Shown here piece by piece: positions 11,145 to 23,796 of a stretch of DNA of 64,000 nt. The notes beneath the pieces are model-generated. The model saw only the letters and a list, made by a program, of their open reading frames with translations, ran no database searches and had not been told where the DNA came from. This DNA comes from Zavarzinia marina (GTDB taxonomy: Bacteria > Pseudomonadota > Alphaproteobacteria > Zavarziniales > Zavarziniaceae): contig NZ_JAKGSB010000003.1 of the NCBI RefSeq assembly GCF_021568905.1, positions 1-64,000 of the forward strand. Direction: 5' to 3'. The stretch's first letter is position 1; every line of letters starts with the position of its first letter. The translations under genes were made by a program, and so were the position numbers.

Positions 11145-11155
11145 GGACGCAAGAC

Positions 11156-11545
11156 ATGGCTTCTCCCCGCTCCTCGCTCCGTTCTCCGCTGGGCGCCGTT
11201 CGCGGCCTCGGCTCGGCGAAGGACGGTACCCATCACTGGTGGCTGCAGCGCGTGACCGCGATCGCCCTGGTGCCCTTGACCATCTGGTTCCTCGCCAGCC
11301 TCGTGGTGCTGTCGGGCTCTTCCTACGAAGTCTTCACCGCCTGGGTGGCCCAGCCGCTGGTCGCGGTGCTGCTCGGCCTCTTCGTCGGGGTCGGCTTCTG
11401 GCACCTGAAGCTCGGCGCCCAGGTCGTCATCGAAGACTACATCCAGGCGGAATCGACCAAGATCATCGTTTCCATGCTGGTGAATTTCGCGACCGTCCTG
11501 CTTGGCGCGGCGGCCATCTTCTCGATCCTCAAAATCGCGATCTGA
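11156..11545 (+). CDS. sdhD: Succinate dehydrogenase membrane anchor subunit
   Basis: The 129-residue protein has the SdhD pattern. A short polar N-terminus ends in [26 protein letters not shown], followed by three membrane helices. A histidine in the second helix region ([16 protein letters not shown]) is a likely heme ligand with the adjacent conserved Asp-Tyr. It lies 11 bases after sdhC and 8 bases before sdhA, so the four sdh genes are co-transcribed. The product sits in the cytoplasmic membrane as part of complex II. Confidence 0.93.
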   Translation: MASPRSSLRSPLGAVRGLGSAKDGTHHWWLQRVTAIALVPLTIWFLASLVVLSGSSYEVFTAWVAQPLVAVLLGLFVGVGFWHLKLGAQVVIEDYIQAESTKIIVSMLVNFATVLLGAAAIFSILKIAI

Positions 11546-11553
11546 GTGACGTC

Positions 11554-13341
11554 ATGCCCCAGGCTTATGCAATCACCGACCATACATTCGACGTCGTGGT
11601 CGTCGGCGCCGGCGGCGCCGGGCTCCGCGCGACCTTCGGCATGGCCGAGCGCGGCCTGAAGACCGCCTGCATCACCAAGGTCTTCCCGACCCGGTCCCAC
11701 ACCGTGGCGGCCCAGGGCGGCATTTCCGCCGCCCTCGGCAACATGGGCGAGGACGACTGGCGCTTCCACATGTACGACACCGTCAAGGGGTCGGACTGGC
11801 TGGGCGACCAGGACGCCATCGAATACATGTGCCGCGAGGCGCCGGCCGCCGTGGTCGAGCTCGAACATTACGGCGTGCCCTTCTCGCGCACCCCGGAAGG
11901 CAAGATCTATCAGCGCGCCTTCGGCGGCATGACCACCCATTTCGGCAAGGGCCAGGCCCAGCGCACCTGCGCCGCCGCCGACCGCACGGGCCATGCCATC
12001 CTGCACACGCTCTATCAGCAGTCGCTGCGCTTCGATGCCCAGTTCTTCATCGAGTATTTCGTGCTCGACCTCATCATGGAGAACGGCGAATGCCGGGGCG
12101 TCGTCGCCTGGTGCCTGGACGACGGCAAGATCCACCGCTTCCGCGCCAAGCTCGTGGTGCTGGCGACCGGCGGCTATGGCCGCGCCTATTTCTCGGCGAC
12201 CTCGGCCCATACCTGCACCGGCGACGGCGGCGGCATGGTGCTGCGCGCCGGCCTGCCCCTGCAGGACATGGAATTCGTGCAATTCCATCCGACCGGCATC
12301 TACGGCTCGGGCTGCCTGATCACCGAGGGTGCCCGCGGCGAGGGCGGCATCCTCCGCAATTCGAACGGCGAGGCGTTCATGGAACGCTATGCGCCCTCGG
12401 CCAAGGATCTGGCGTCGCGCGACGTCGTCTCCCGCGCCATGACCATCGAGATCCGCGAGGGGCGCGGTGTCGGTCCGAACAAGGACCACATCTTCCTGCA
12501 CCTCGAACATCTCGATCCGAAGATCCTGCACGAGCGCCTGCCGGGCATTTCGGAATCGGCGAAGGTCTTCGCCGGCGTCGACGTGACCAAGCAGCCGATC
12601 CCGGTGCTGCCGACCGTCCACTACAACATGGGCGGTATCCCGACCAACTATCACGGCGAGGTCGTGACCCTGAAGGACGGCAATCCGGACCACGTGATCC
12701 CGGGCCTGATGGCGATCGGCGAGGCGGCCTGCGTCTCGGTCCATGGCGCCAACCGGCTGGGCTCCAACTCGCTGATCGATCTCGTGGTGTTCGGCCGCGC
12801 GGCCGCGATCCGCGCCGCCGAGATCGTGAAGCCGGGCGAAGCGCAGAAGGATCTGGCCAAGGATTCGGCGGAGCCGGCGCTGACCCGCTTCGACAATATC
12901 CGCAACGCCAAGGGCGGCACGCCGACCTCGGCCATCCGGGGCAAGATGCAGCGCGTGATGCAGAACAATTGCGCGGTGTTCCGCACCGGCGAGGTTCTGG
13001 AGGAAGGCAAGCAGCTCATCGCCGAGGTGTGGCAGGCCTGGGGCGACGTCGGCGTGACCGACCGTTCCATGATCTTCAACACCGACCTGATGGAGACGCT
13101 GGAGCTGGACAATCTGCTGCGCCAGGCGCTGGTCACCATGAACGGTGCCGCCAACCGCCAGGAGAGCCGGGGCGCCCACGCCCGCGAGGATTTCGCCGAA
13201 CGCGACGACGAGACCTGGATGAAGCACACGCTCGCCTGGGCCGACGAGGCGGGCACGGTCACCCTCGACTATCGTCCGGTCCATACCTATACGCTGACCG
13301 ACGAAATCGAATACATCACGCCGCGTCCGCGCGTCTACTGA
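11554..13341 (+). CDS. sdhA: Succinate dehydrogenase flavoprotein subunit
   Basis: This 595-residue subunit oxidises succinate to fumarate in the TCA cycle. It has the FAD motif [12 protein letters not shown] at about 15-26 and the [10 protein letters not shown] segment, in which His49 should carry covalent FAD. It also has the substrate-site regions [24 protein letters not shown] and [23 protein letters not shown], and the capping-domain [15 protein letters not shown]. Length and spacing match alphaproteobacterial SdhA closely. It is the third gene of the operon, 32 bases before sdhB. No defects are visible. Confidence 0.97.
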   Translation: MPQAYAITDHTFDVVVVGAGGAGLRATFGMAERGLKTACITKVFPTRSHTVAAQGGISAALGNMGEDDWRFHMYDTVKGSDWLGDQDAIEYMCREAPAAVVELEHYGVPFSRTPEGKIYQRAFGGMTTHFGKGQAQRTCAAADRTGHAILHTLYQQSLRFDAQFFIEYFVLDLIMENGECRGVVAWCLDDGKIHRFRAKLVVLATGGYGRAYFSATSAHTCTGDGGGMVLRAGLPLQDMEFVQFHPTGIYGSGCLITEGARGEGGILRNSNGEAFMERYAPSAKDLASRDVVSRAMTIEIREGRGVGPNKDHIFLHLEHLDPKILHERLPGISESAKVFAGVDVTKQPIPVLPTVHYNMGGIPTNYHGEVVTLKDGNPDHVIPGLMAIGEAACVSVHGANRLGSNSLIDLVVFGRAAAIRAAEIVKPGEAQKDLAKDSAEPALTRFDNIRNAKGGTPTSAIRGKMQRVMQNNCAVFRTGEVLEEGKQLIAEVWQAWGDVGVTDRSMIFNTDLMETLELDNLLRQALVTMNGAANRQESRGAHAREDFAERDDETWMKHTLAWADEAGTVTLDYRPVHTYTLTDEIEYITPRPRVY

Positions 13342-13373
13342 CGCAACCGGCGGGATTACGAAAGGCAAGGCCA

Positions 13374-14153
13374 ATGGTCGAGTTTGCACTGCCCAAGAAT
13401 TCGAAGGTCGGCACCGGCAAGTCGGTGAAGGCCCCCTCCGGTTCGAAGCGCGTCAAGGCCTTCAAGGTCTATCGCTACGATCCGGACAGCGGCAAGAACC
13501 CCACCCTCGATACCTTCGAGGTGGATCTGGACCAATGCGGTCCCATGGTTCTCGACGCCCTGATCAAGATCAAGAACGAGGTCGACTCGTCGCTCACCTT
13601 CCGGCGTTCCTGCCGCGAGGGCGTGTGCGGTTCCTGCGCGATGAACATCGACGGGGGCAACACGCTCGCCTGCACCAAGGCGATCGAGGACGTTTCCGGC
13701 GAGGTGAAGATCTATCCCCTGCCGCATATGCCGGTGGTGAAGGATCTGGTCCCCGACCTGACCCATTTCTACGCGCAATATGCCTCGATCAAGCCCTGGA
13801 TGCAGACCGAGACCCCGGCCCCGACCCGGGAACGCCTGCAGTCCAAGGAAGACCGCGAAAAGCTCGACGGTCTCTACGAGTGCATCCTCTGCGCATGCTG
13901 CTCCACCTCCTGCCCCAGCTACTGGTGGAACGGCGACCGTTACCTCGGTCCGGCGATCCTGCTGCAGGCCTATCGCTGGCTGGTGGACACCCGCGACGAA
14001 GGCACGGGCGAACGCCTCGACAACCTCGAGGATCCGTTCCGTCTCTATCGCTGCCACACCATCATGAACTGCACCAACACCTGCCCCAAGGGCCTGAACC
14101 CCGCCAAGGCGATCGCTTCCATCAAGCAGATGATGGTCGAACGCCGGGGCTGA
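13374..14153 (+). CDS. sdhB: Succinate dehydrogenase iron-sulfur subunit
   Basis: The 259-residue subunit relays electrons from SdhA to ubiquinone through three clusters. The 2Fe-2S ligands are Cys80, Cys85, Cys88 and Cys100 (CREGVCGSC then LAC). The C-terminal ferredoxin-like part has [16 protein letters not shown] and [17 protein letters not shown] for the 4Fe-4S and 3Fe-4S clusters. The N-terminus has a longer basic tail (about 25 residues) than the enterobacterial protein, as is usual in alphaproteobacteria. It ends the operon and is followed at 22 bases by a clear terminator hairpin. Confidence 0.97.
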   Translation: MVEFALPKNSKVGTGKSVKAPSGSKRVKAFKVYRYDPDSGKNPTLDTFEVDLDQCGPMVLDALIKIKNEVDSSLTFRRSCREGVCGSCAMNIDGGNTLACTKAIEDVSGEVKIYPLPHMPVVKDLVPDLTHFYAQYASIKPWMQTETPAPTRERLQSKEDREKLDGLYECILCACCSTSCPSYWWNGDRYLGPAILLQAYRWLVDTRDEGTGERLDNLEDPFRLYRCHTIMNCTNTCPKGLNPAKAIASIKQMMVERRG

Positions 14154-14174
14154 TGCCCTGCGCAGCGAAACGGG

Positions 14175-14207
14175 AAGCCGGGCCGAAAGGTCCGGCTTCT
14201 TTCGTTT
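14175..14207 (+). terminator. Rho-independent terminator of the sdh operon
   Basis: A 10-bp stem is formed by AAGCCGGGCC at 14175-14184 and GGTCCGGCTT at 14189-14198, with a GAAA tetraloop and one G-T pair. It is followed by the T-rich tail CTTTCGTTT. It begins 22 bases after the sdhB stop. Confidence 0.85.
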
Positions 14208-14221
14208 GAGCCGGTGTTTCA

Positions 14222-14319
14222 CCCCTCACCCAACCCTCTCCCCAAAGGGGCGAGGGCTTTGACCGAGCACGGAACGGACTCCCTCGCCCCGCTTGCGGGG
14301 AGAGGGTGGGGGTGAGGGG
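14222..14319. repeat. Long imperfect inverted repeat (CCCTCACCC/GGGTGAGGG type)
   Basis: The left arm reads CCCCTCACCCAACCCTCTCC and onward, and the right arm ends in GGGGAGAGGGTGGGGGTGAG plus GGG, making a palindrome of about 98 bases. Internal complementary segments (GGGGCGAGGGC against CCTCGCCCC) could form a second stem. It lies between the sdh terminator and the glutaminase gene end and differs in sequence from the CCCGGC-type composites. This intergenic palindrome type is common in GC-rich proteobacteria. Confidence 0.7.
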
Positions 14320-14336
14320 AGGATGTTTCCCCCACG

Positions 14337-14399
14337 CGCCGCCCCGGCGAAAGGGGCACATGGGCGGATGGAGATTCCGGCCTGCGCCGGGATGACGAA
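14337..14399. repeat. REP-like composite abutting the glutaminase stop
   Basis: A degenerate left palindrome (GCCGCCCCGGCGAAAGGGGC, 14337-14356) is followed by a well-preserved right unit at 14372-14399 (core TTCCGGCCTGCGCCGGGATG), which ends one base before the stop codon of the glutaminase gene. It is the same family as the elements at 1843-1924, 10512-10599 and 30923-31004. Confidence 0.65.
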
Positions 14400-15335
14400 C
14401 TAGTCTCCGAAGACCGACCAGCCCATTCGGCGCGACAGCATTTCGAGGGCGTCGGAGCCCAGCACCGAATTGCCTTGGGCGTCCAGCCCCGGCGACCAGA
14501 CGGCGATCGAGGCCTTGCCGGGGACGACCGCCAGGATGCCGCCGCCCACGCCCGATTTCGCCGGGATGCCGACCCGGAAGGCGAAATCGCCCGAGCCGTC
14601 GTAATGGCCGCAGGTCAGCATCAGGGCATTGATGCGCTTGGCGCGGTCGGAGGAGACGACGCCGCCGCCCGACGTCGGGTGGCGCCCGCCGAAGGCGAGA
14701 TAGCGCCCGGCCATGGCGAGCTGGCGGCAGGTCATGGCGATGGCGCATTGGTGGAAATAGGTGCCCAGCACCATTTCGACCGGATTCTTCAGATTGCCGA
14801 AGGCGCGCAGGTAATTGGCCAGCGCCGCGTTGCGAAAGCCCGTCGCCTCTTCCGAGCGGGCGACCTTGTCGTCGATGAAGATCGTCTCGTCGTCCGCGAC
14901 GAAATGGAGGAAGCGCAGGACCTCGCCCAGCGCCACCTTGGGCGTATGGCCCGACAGGATGACGTCGCTGACCACCAGGGCACCCGCATTGATGAAGGGA
15001 TTGCGCGGAATGCCCTTCTCGTATTCGAGTTGGGTGATCGAGTTGAAGGCATTGCCCGAGGGCTCCCGCCCGACCCGGTGCCAGATGGAATCGCCGATCT
15101 TGCCGAGCGCCAGGGTGAGCGCGAAGACCTTGGACACGCTCTGGATCGAGAAGGGCGTCGCGGCGTCGCCGGCCGTTGCCATATGGCCCCCGGCATCCGC
15201 GACGGCGATGCCGAATTGCCCGGGATCGACCCCCGCGAGTTCGGGAATATAGTCCGCGACCCGGCCCCGGTCCGCCCGCGCGGACAGGGTTGCGGCGATC
15301 TCGGCGACCGTTTCTGCCAGTTTTTCGCTCATCAT
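14400..15335 (-). CDS. glsA: Glutaminase A
   Basis: The protein is about 311 residues and hydrolyses glutamine to glutamate and ammonia. It has the serine-lysine beta-lactamase-like active site [12 protein letters not shown] with Ser65 and Lys68. Other family landmarks are [12 protein letters not shown], the [18 protein letters not shown] block, [12 protein letters not shown] and [12 protein letters not shown]. Two adjacent ATG codons (15335 and 15332) fit the usual N-terminus; one further upstream at 15353 is possible. It is transcribed toward the sdh operon and is probably monocistronic, as the next gene on the right is divergent. Confidence 0.93.
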   Translation of the reverse strand: MMSEKLAETVAEIAATLSARADRGRVADYIPELAGVDPGQFGIAVADAGGHMATAGDAATPFSIQSVSKVFALTLALGKIGDSIWHRVGREPSGNAFNSITQLEYEKGIPRNPFINAGALVVSDVILSGHTPKVALGEVLRFLHFVADDETIFIDDKVARSEEATGFRNAALANYLRAFGNLKNPVEMVLGTYFHQCAIAMTCRQLAMAGRYLAFGGRHPTSGGGVVSSDRAKRINALMLTCGHYDGSGDFAFRVGIPAKSGVGGGILAVVPGKASIAVWSPGLDAQGNSVLGSDALEMLSRRMGWSVFGD

Positions 15336-15477
15336 TCTCGTCTTCGCCGGCATCCGTCCGTCGCCGGCTTACCAATAATTAGGGATTACGGGGCAGCATC
15401 GGCCCTGAGATCGCTTACCAAATCTGATCGCCGAACAAACCGGATTGCTTGTCCAGCCTTGGAAAGAGGGGCCATAG

Positions 15478-17244
<1,767 letters not shown>

Positions 17245-17273
17245 CCCCAACCCCTCGGGGGCGGAGGGCCGGC

Positions 17274-17395
17274 GGCGGCGGGGGCGACCCCGCCGCCGCT
17301 TTGCTTTTGTTTTCCGGGCGGCGGGGGCGACCCCGCCGCCGCTTTGCTTTTGTTTTCCGGGCGGCGGGGGCGACCCCGCCGGCGTTTCATTTTTC
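17274..17395. terminator. Three tandem copies of a terminator hairpin, 43-bp period
   Basis: Three consecutive stem-loops occur with stems at 17274-17283/17288-17297, 17317-17326/17331-17340 and 17360-17369/17374-17383. Each has GGCGGCGGGG, the loop GCGA and CCCCGCCGCC (the third arm has one change). The first two are followed by GCTTTGCTTTTGTTTT and the third by GTTTCATTTTTC. This is a classical intrinsic terminator repeated in tandem with a 43-base period. It lies between the chemoreceptor gene and the convergent uppP gene, so it terminates chemoreceptor transcripts. Confidence 0.88.
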
Positions 17396-17398
17396 AGG

Positions 17399-18202
17399 TC
17401 AGCGCAGCGCGAGCCAGATCAGCACGAGGCCGCCGGCACCGATCCGGTACCAGGCGAAGGGCGCGAAGCCGTGGCGTTCGATGAAGCTGACGGCGGCCCT
17501 GACCACCAGGGCGGCGGCGACGAAGGCGACGGCGAAGCCGATGGCGATGGCGCCGGCCCCCGCGTCGGTCAGGCCGTGGGCGGTCTTGTAGAGGTCATAG
17601 CCGGTCGCCGCGACCATGGTCGGGATCGCCAGGAAGAACGAGAATTCGGCCGCCGGCTTGCGCGCCAGGCCGAAGCCGAGACCGCCCATGATGGTGGCGC
17701 CCGAGCGCGAGACGCCGGGGATCATGGCGAGGCACTGCACGACGCCGATGCCGAGCGCGGTGCGCCAGTTCATGCCGTCGACCGAATGCACCCGGGGCCG
17801 TTCCAGGCGCTTCTCCAGGATCAGGATGGCGATGCCGCCCAGCACCAATGTGGTGCCCACCGTGGCCGGGCTTTCCAGCAGCACCGACTTGATGAAGTCA
17901 TAGGCAAGCAGCCCGACCCCCACCGCCGGCAGGAAGGCGACGAGAAGGTTGATCGAAAAACGCCAGGCCGTCGCCTCGCCGCGAAAGACGCCGATGGTGG
18001 TGTCGGCCAGGCGCCGCCAGTAGACGGTGCAGACGGCGAGAATGGCGCCGAGCTGGATGGCGATCAGGAAGGCGTCGGGCAGATCGACACCCAGCGCCTC
18101 CTTCAGAACGATCAGATGGCCGGTCGAGGACACGGGCAGGAATTCGGTCAGTCCCTCGAGCACGCCGATGAGGACGACCGACAGCAGCAGGAAGAGGTCC
18201 AT
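17399..18202 (-). CDS. uppP: Undecaprenyl-diphosphate phosphatase
   Basis: This 267-residue polytopic membrane protein dephosphorylates undecaprenyl pyrophosphate, recycling the lipid carrier for peptidoglycan synthesis and giving bacitracin tolerance. It has the BacA/UppP signatures GVLEGLTEFLPVSSTGHL (Glu16 and Glu20 in the ExxxE motif) and MIPGVSRSGATIMGGL. About eight hydrophobic segments are visible. It starts 4 bases after the corA stop, so the two are co-transcribed. Its end faces the triple terminator array. Confidence 0.94.
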   Translation of the reverse strand: MDLFLLLSVVLIGVLEGLTEFLPVSSTGHLIVLKEALGVDLPDAFLIAIQLGAILAVCTVYWRRLADTTIGVFRGEATAWRFSINLLVAFLPAVGVGLLAYDFIKSVLLESPATVGTTLVLGGIAILILEKRLERPRVHSVDGMNWRTALGIGVVQCLAMIPGVSRSGATIMGGLGFGLARKPAAEFSFFLAIPTMVAATGYDLYKTAHGLTDAGAGAIAIGFAVAFVAAALVVRAAVSFIERHGFAPFAWYRIGAGGLVLIWLALR

Positions 18203-18206
18203 GGCG

Positions 18207-19181
18207 TTACAGCCAGCCCTTTCGCTTGAAATAGAGATAGGGCAGCACGGCGGACGCCACCATCATCAGCAGCGCGAGGGGGTAGCCCAGCTTGAAGTGA
18301 ACCTCGGGCATGATGTCGAAATTCATGCCGTAGATCGAGGCGATCAGGGTCGGCGGCAGGAACACGGTGGCGGCGACCGAGAGGATCTTGATCACCCGGG
18401 TCTGTTCGATGTTGATCATGCCGAGGGTGGCATCGAGCAGGAAGGAAACCTTCTGCGACAGGGCGGCGCCGTGTTCGGCGATGGAACGGACGTCGCGCGC
18501 CATGGTCTTCAGGCGGTTGCGGTAGTCCTTCTTGGTCTCGGGCGCGAGCGTCAGGGTCAGGAAGGAGGTGGTCCGTTCCAGGGAGGCGAGGCTTTCCCGC
18601 ACCTTGCCGAGCAGATCGTCGAAACGGCCCAGCGAGCGCAGCGCCTCCTCGAGATCGGTGCCGCCGCCATCGCCCGAGATCGGGGCGTGAAAGACGTCGT
18701 GGGACAGGGTGTCCATCTCGGTCGCGACGTTTTCCAGAACGTCGGCGGCGCGGTCGATGATCGCTTCGAGGAGGCCGGCCATGGAGGTCTCGCCGGTCTC
18801 GCAATAGCCGGGCATCTTCAGGGCGCGGGTGGCGTGGATGGTGAAGGCGTAGGGATCCGAATAGCGGAGCGTGACCAGCACGTGATTGGCGAGGACGAAG
18901 GTCACCGCGCTCGCTTCCGCGACCGGCGTGTCGGCCTTGGAGACCACGGTCAGGGTCAGGAAGCGCGCGCCGTCCATCTCGTAGAGGCGGGACGAGGCTT
19001 CGATCTCGCGCATTTCCGCCCGGGTCGGCAGTTCGATGCCGAGCAGCGCCTCCAGCGAATGCTCTTCCTCCGCCGTCGGCTCCAGGATGTCGGCCCAGAC
19101 GAGGCGGTCCGGCAGGGCACCGCCGAGATGCCAGGGGGTGCGCACCAGGCGGTCCTCGACGATGTGGTAAAGCGTCACCAT
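18207..19181 (-). CDS. corA: CorA-family Mg2+/Co2+ transport protein
   Basis: The 324-residue protein has a large acidic N-terminal cytoplasmic domain. The two C-terminal membrane helices contain the hallmark YGMNFDIMPE (GMN at about 285-287) and end in a basic tail, YLYFKRKGWL. It should form a pentameric magnesium channel in the inner membrane. The periplasmic loop after GMN has MPE, as in canonical CorA. It is followed after 4 bases by uppP and preceded by the antiporter gene on the same strand. Confidence 0.92.
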   Translation of the reverse strand: MVTLYHIVEDRLVRTPWHLGGALPDRLVWADILEPTAEEEHSLEALLGIELPTRAEMREIEASSRLYEMDGARFLTLTVVSKADTPVAEASAVTFVLANHVLVTLRYSDPYAFTIHATRALKMPGYCETGETSMAGLLEAIIDRAADVLENVATEMDTLSHDVFHAPISGDGGGTDLEEALRSLGRFDDLLGKVRESLASLERTTSFLTLTLAPETKKDYRNRLKTMARDVRSIAEHGAALSQKVSFLLDATLGMINIEQTRVIKILSVAATVFLPPTLIASIYGMNFDIMPEVHFKLGYPLALLMMVASAVLPYLYFKRKGWL

Positions 19182-19223
19182 GCCGTTCTCTCTCCTCGGA
19201 CTGCCGCCTTCGCCGCGCCAGTT

Positions 19224-21032
19224 TTAAGCGCGCTGGCCCCGGCCGGCAAGACGCCGCCCGACCCGGCCGAACGCCGCGTGCAACCGGGGGCCGAGCAGGC
19301 GCGAGAGGGTCGGGCGGTCCGCCTCGGGCTCGAGCGCGAGGCCGACCATGATGACGGCGCCGGCATCGTCCAGATCGCGCACCACCAGCTCCACCGGGCC
19401 ATAGGGCATGCGGTCGCCGGCCACGGGCTTGCCCGAGAAGGCTGCGGTGATGACGGCGGCGATCGACTTGCCGGCGTCGCGCGGGCGGATCTCGATGCCG
19501 TAGAGACGGCCGAATTCGTCGATCGACTGGCGCGCGTCGACGGCGAATTCGCCGGCCGCCGCCACGCTTTCGCCGGCCCGCCGACGCGACGCGAAGATCC
19601 GGTCCAGGCCGTGGATCTGTTCGGGATCGGCAATGACGAGGACATAGTCGCGCGGCGCCAGATGGTCGAGGGCGGCGGGCTCGACCACGCTGCCGGCGCG
19701 GAGCACGGAGAGCACCCGGGCCCCTTCCGGCAGGGGCAGGCGATCGAACGGCAGGTTCACCACGGCCGAACCCGGCAGCACGGTATAGCCGACGATGTCG
19801 CGATGGGCGCCGAAGGGCACGTCGACGTCGCGCCGGTCGGCCTGGGCCTTGGACGGCGGCAGGGCGAGGTTCATGAACCGCGCCGCCGGCGCCACGGTCC
19901 AGCCCTGCAGCACCAGGGAGGTGAGCACGACGACGAAGGCGACGCCGAACAATGCCTCCCCGCCCGGCATGTTCTCGATGATGGCGGGCAGCGCCAGATA
20001 GATCGGCACGGCCCCGCGCAGGCCGACCCAGGCGGCGAAGGCGCGCTCGCGCATCGAGAAGCGGAACGGCCAGAGGCACAGGAAGACGGCGAGCGGCCGC
20101 GCGACGATCATCAGGACGGCGGCGACGCCGAGCGCCGGCAGCAGCACGGGCAGCAGCTTGGTCGGCGTCACCAGAAGCCCGAGGGTGAGCAGCATGGCGA
20201 TCTGCGCCAGCCAGGCGATCCCGTCGTGGAAGCGGAGGATCAATTGGCTGGCCCGGTGGCGCTCGTTGCCGAGAACGAAACCGGCGACATAGACGGCAAG
20301 AAAGCCGGAGGTGCCGAGCAATTGCGCCCCGGCGAAGACCGTCAGCGCCGAGGCGACCACCAGGATCGGATAGAGACCCGCCGCCGTCTCCAGCCGGTTG
20401 ACCAGGAACACCAGGGCCCGCCCGCCGCCCCAGCCGATCAGGGCGCCGCCGCCGATCTGCAGGAGGAAGGTGGCGACGCCTTCGGCCACCGTCAGGTCCT
20501 GGGCCGAGACCAGTTCGATGGCCAGCAGGGTGAGGAAGATCGCCATCGGATCGTTCAGCCCCGATTCGACCTCGAGGGTGGAGGCGACCCGGCGCGCGAT
20601 GTCGAGTTTCTGGAGCCGCAGCAGGAAGAACACGGCGGCGGCATCGGTCGAGGCGACGGTGGCGCCGATCAGCAGGGCACCGGCCGGCGGCGTGCCGAAC
20701 ATGGCCCAGGCCCCGACCGCGACGATGCCGGCCGTGATCGCCACGCCGACGGTGGCGAGCACAAGGGACGGCCAGCCGGCGACGGCGAAGGTGCTGCGCT
20801 GGGTGCGCAGGCCGCCGTCGAACAGGATGACCGCCAGCGCCACGGAACAGACGAAGAAGGCCCCGGTGACATCGTCATAGCGAATGCCGAGACCGTCTTC
20901 CCCCGCCAGCATGCCGAGGCCGAGAAAGACGAGCAGCACCGGCGCCCCGAGCCGCGACGACACGCGCCCGGCGACGATGGCGAAGACGCCCATCAGGGCC
21001 CCGATGAGAATGATCTGATAGGTGAGGTTCAT
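19224..21032 (-). CDS. nhaP2: CPA1-type K+/H+ antiporter with TrkA-C domain
   Basis: The 602-residue protein has about 12 membrane helices in its first 390 residues. They include LVFLGLGMLAGEDGLGI, AVILFDGGLRT and the ion-site segment GATVASTDAAAVFFLL. It continues into a cytoplasmic part with a TrkA-C-like domain (about 395-475) and a C-terminal CorC/HlyC-like regulatory domain (EFGRLYGIEI onward). This is the architecture of NhaP2/CvrA, which exchanges K+ (or Na+) for H+ in volume and pH control. It is in the same orientation as corA-uppP, with 42 bases between. Confidence 0.88.
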   Translation of the reverse strand: MNLTYQIILIGALMGVFAIVAGRVSSRLGAPVLLVFLGLGMLAGEDGLGIRYDDVTGAFFVCSVALAVILFDGGLRTQRSTFAVAGWPSLVLATVGVAITAGIVAVGAWAMFGTPPAGALLIGATVASTDAAAVFFLLRLQKLDIARRVASTLEVESGLNDPMAIFLTLLAIELVSAQDLTVAEGVATFLLQIGGGALIGWGGGRALVFLVNRLETAAGLYPILVVASALTVFAGAQLLGTSGFLAVYVAGFVLGNERHRASQLILRFHDGIAWLAQIAMLLTLGLLVTPTKLLPVLLPALGVAAVLMIVARPLAVFLCLWPFRFSMRERAFAAWVGLRGAVPIYLALPAIIENMPGGEALFGVAFVVVLTSLVLQGWTVAPAARFMNLALPPSKAQADRRDVDVPFGAHRDIVGYTVLPGSAVVNLPFDRLPLPEGARVLSVLRAGSVVEPAALDHLAPRDYVLVIADPEQIHGLDRIFASRRRAGESVAAAGEFAVDARQSIDEFGRLYGIEIRPRDAGKSIAAVITAAFSGKPVAGDRMPYGPVELVVRDLDDAGAVIMVGLALEPEADRPTLSRLLGPRLHAAFGRVGRRLAGRGQRA

Positions 21033-21129
21033 GGCCGTTCCGTGCTGCGCCGGCCATTCTAGCCCAGCCGATGCCGTCCGCTACCGCCCTGAGCAAAAAA
21101 ACCGCATGGGATCAACGCATTGGCCGCTG

Positions 21130-21146
21130 GAACGGGATTCCCGTTC
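21130..21146. repeat. Short perfect inverted repeat upstream of the antiporter gene
   Basis: The sequence GAACGGGATTCCCGTTC is an 8-bp perfect palindrome with one central base. It lies about 100 bases upstream of the antiporter start and 14 bases past the end of the LysR gene. It has no T-tract on the minus strand, so an operator is at least as likely as a terminator. Confidence 0.45.
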
Positions 21147-21159
21147 AAAGCGCGCGCCA

Positions 21160-22059
21160 TCAAGGGTTGAACAACGCGCGGGCGCCCCGCGTCTCCTCGG
21201 TGATGAAGCGGCTGACGGCGCGGATGCGCGGCAGGTCCTTCAGGTCGCTGTGGGTGACCAGATAGAACGAGCGGGTGAGGCCGATGGCGCCGGGCAGCAC
21301 GCGCGTCAGGTCCGGTTCCCCCGCCGCCACGAAATGCGGCAGCACGCAGAGCCCGAAGCCGGATTTCGCCGCCTGGAGCTGGGCGATCAGGCCGGCGCTG
21401 CGGAAACTCGCCCGGATACCCGGATGAATTTCCGCCAGATAATCGAGTTCCGGCGTATAGAGCAGATCCTCGATATAGCCGATGAAGGTATGGGCCGGCA
21501 GATCGTCCACCCCGGCCGGCAGGCCCCGTGCCGCCAGATAGCCGCGCGCGCCATAGAGCCCCAGGTGATAGTCGGTCAGCTTGCTGGCGACCAGCCGGCC
21601 GGAGCGCGGCGGCGACAGGCTGACGGCGAGATCGGCCTCGCGCTTGGAGAGGCTGAACACCCGGGGCATGGCGACCAGCTGCAGTTCGAGGCCGGGGTGC
21701 AGCGCCGACAGCCCGCCCAGCCGCCCGGCGAGGAAGAGGGAGCCGAAACCATCCGGCGCGCCGATCCGGACGGCGCCCGAAATCTGCGCGTCCGCCCCCG
21801 CCAATTGGTCCAGCGCACCGAGGGTCAGGGTCTCCATCTGTTCGGCGGCGGCGACCAGGGTCACGCCCCGGTCGGTCAGGTCGTAGCCGGTCGGCCCGCG
21901 ATCGACGAGGCGCGCCCCCAGCGCCTCCTCCAGAACGCCGATGCGCCGGATCACGGTCGAATGATCGACGCCGAGCCTTTTTGCCGCCAGCGACACCCGG
22001 CCGGCGCGCGATACCGCGAGCAGATAGCGCAGGTCGTCCCAGTCGAGACGCCCCGTCAA
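21160..22059 (-). CDS. LysR-family transcriptional regulator
   Basis: The 299-residue protein has an N-terminal winged HTH (WDDLRYLLAVSRAGRVSLAAKRLGVDHSTVIRRIGVLEEALGARLVDR) and a periplasmic-binding-like effector domain from about residue 90. It is divergent from mmsA with a 183-base shared control region. By the usual LysR logic it probably regulates mmsA and itself in response to a valine-pathway metabolite. The HTH is slightly variant, with VDHSTVIRRI in the recognition helix, as in a common proteobacterial subgroup. Confidence 0.9.
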   Translation of the reverse strand: MTGRLDWDDLRYLLAVSRAGRVSLAAKRLGVDHSTVIRRIGVLEEALGARLVDRGPTGYDLTDRGVTLVAAAEQMETLTLGALDQLAGADAQISGAVRIGAPDGFGSLFLAGRLGGLSALHPGLELQLVAMPRVFSLSKREADLAVSLSPPRSGRLVASKLTDYHLGLYGARGYLAARGLPAGVDDLPAHTFIGYIEDLLYTPELDYLAEIHPGIRASFRSAGLIAQLQAAKSGFGLCVLPHFVAAGEPDLTRVLPGAIGLTRSFYLVTHSDLKDLPRIRAVSRFITEETRGARALFNP

Positions 22060-22242
22060 TTCCTATCCCCGGTCATTCGCGTTTCCCGATCATCGACATG
22101 CCTGCAAGGTCTTCCTCTTTATGACTCGGCGTTTACGCACAATGATCCTGCGCCAACGCTTGTGGAAGAAAAATGCCGGCTGTGCCAGTTTGCCCGGCAA
22201 CTTCAGTTCATGACCGTGAAGAATTCCAACCGGGGAAACGCC

Positions 22243-23739
<1,497 letters not shown>

Positions 23740-23759
23740 GCGCGAAAGCGGAGGAGAAG

Positions 23760-23792
23760 ACGGCCGGGACCCGCAAGGGCCCGGCCGTTTTT
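23760..23792 (+). terminator. Terminator of mmsA
   Basis: ACGGCCGGG(A)CCC at 23760-23772 pairs with GGGCCCGGCCGT at 23777-23788 around a GCAA loop, with one bulged A. A run of T follows. It lies 20 bases after the mmsA stop and just before the convergent desaturase stop, so it may serve both genes. Confidence 0.85.
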
Positions 23793-23796
23793 CGTT

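Noticed and set aside
14222-14319. Terminator or riboswitch reading of the long palindrome near glsA
   Set aside because: It has no T-tract and no conserved aptamer pattern. It fits the common dispersed intergenic palindrome type instead.
22121-22213. A 30-codon ORF upstream of mmsA that could be a leader peptide
   Set aside because: It has no clear ribosome binding site and no valine-rich or other regulatory composition, and such short frames are expected by chance.
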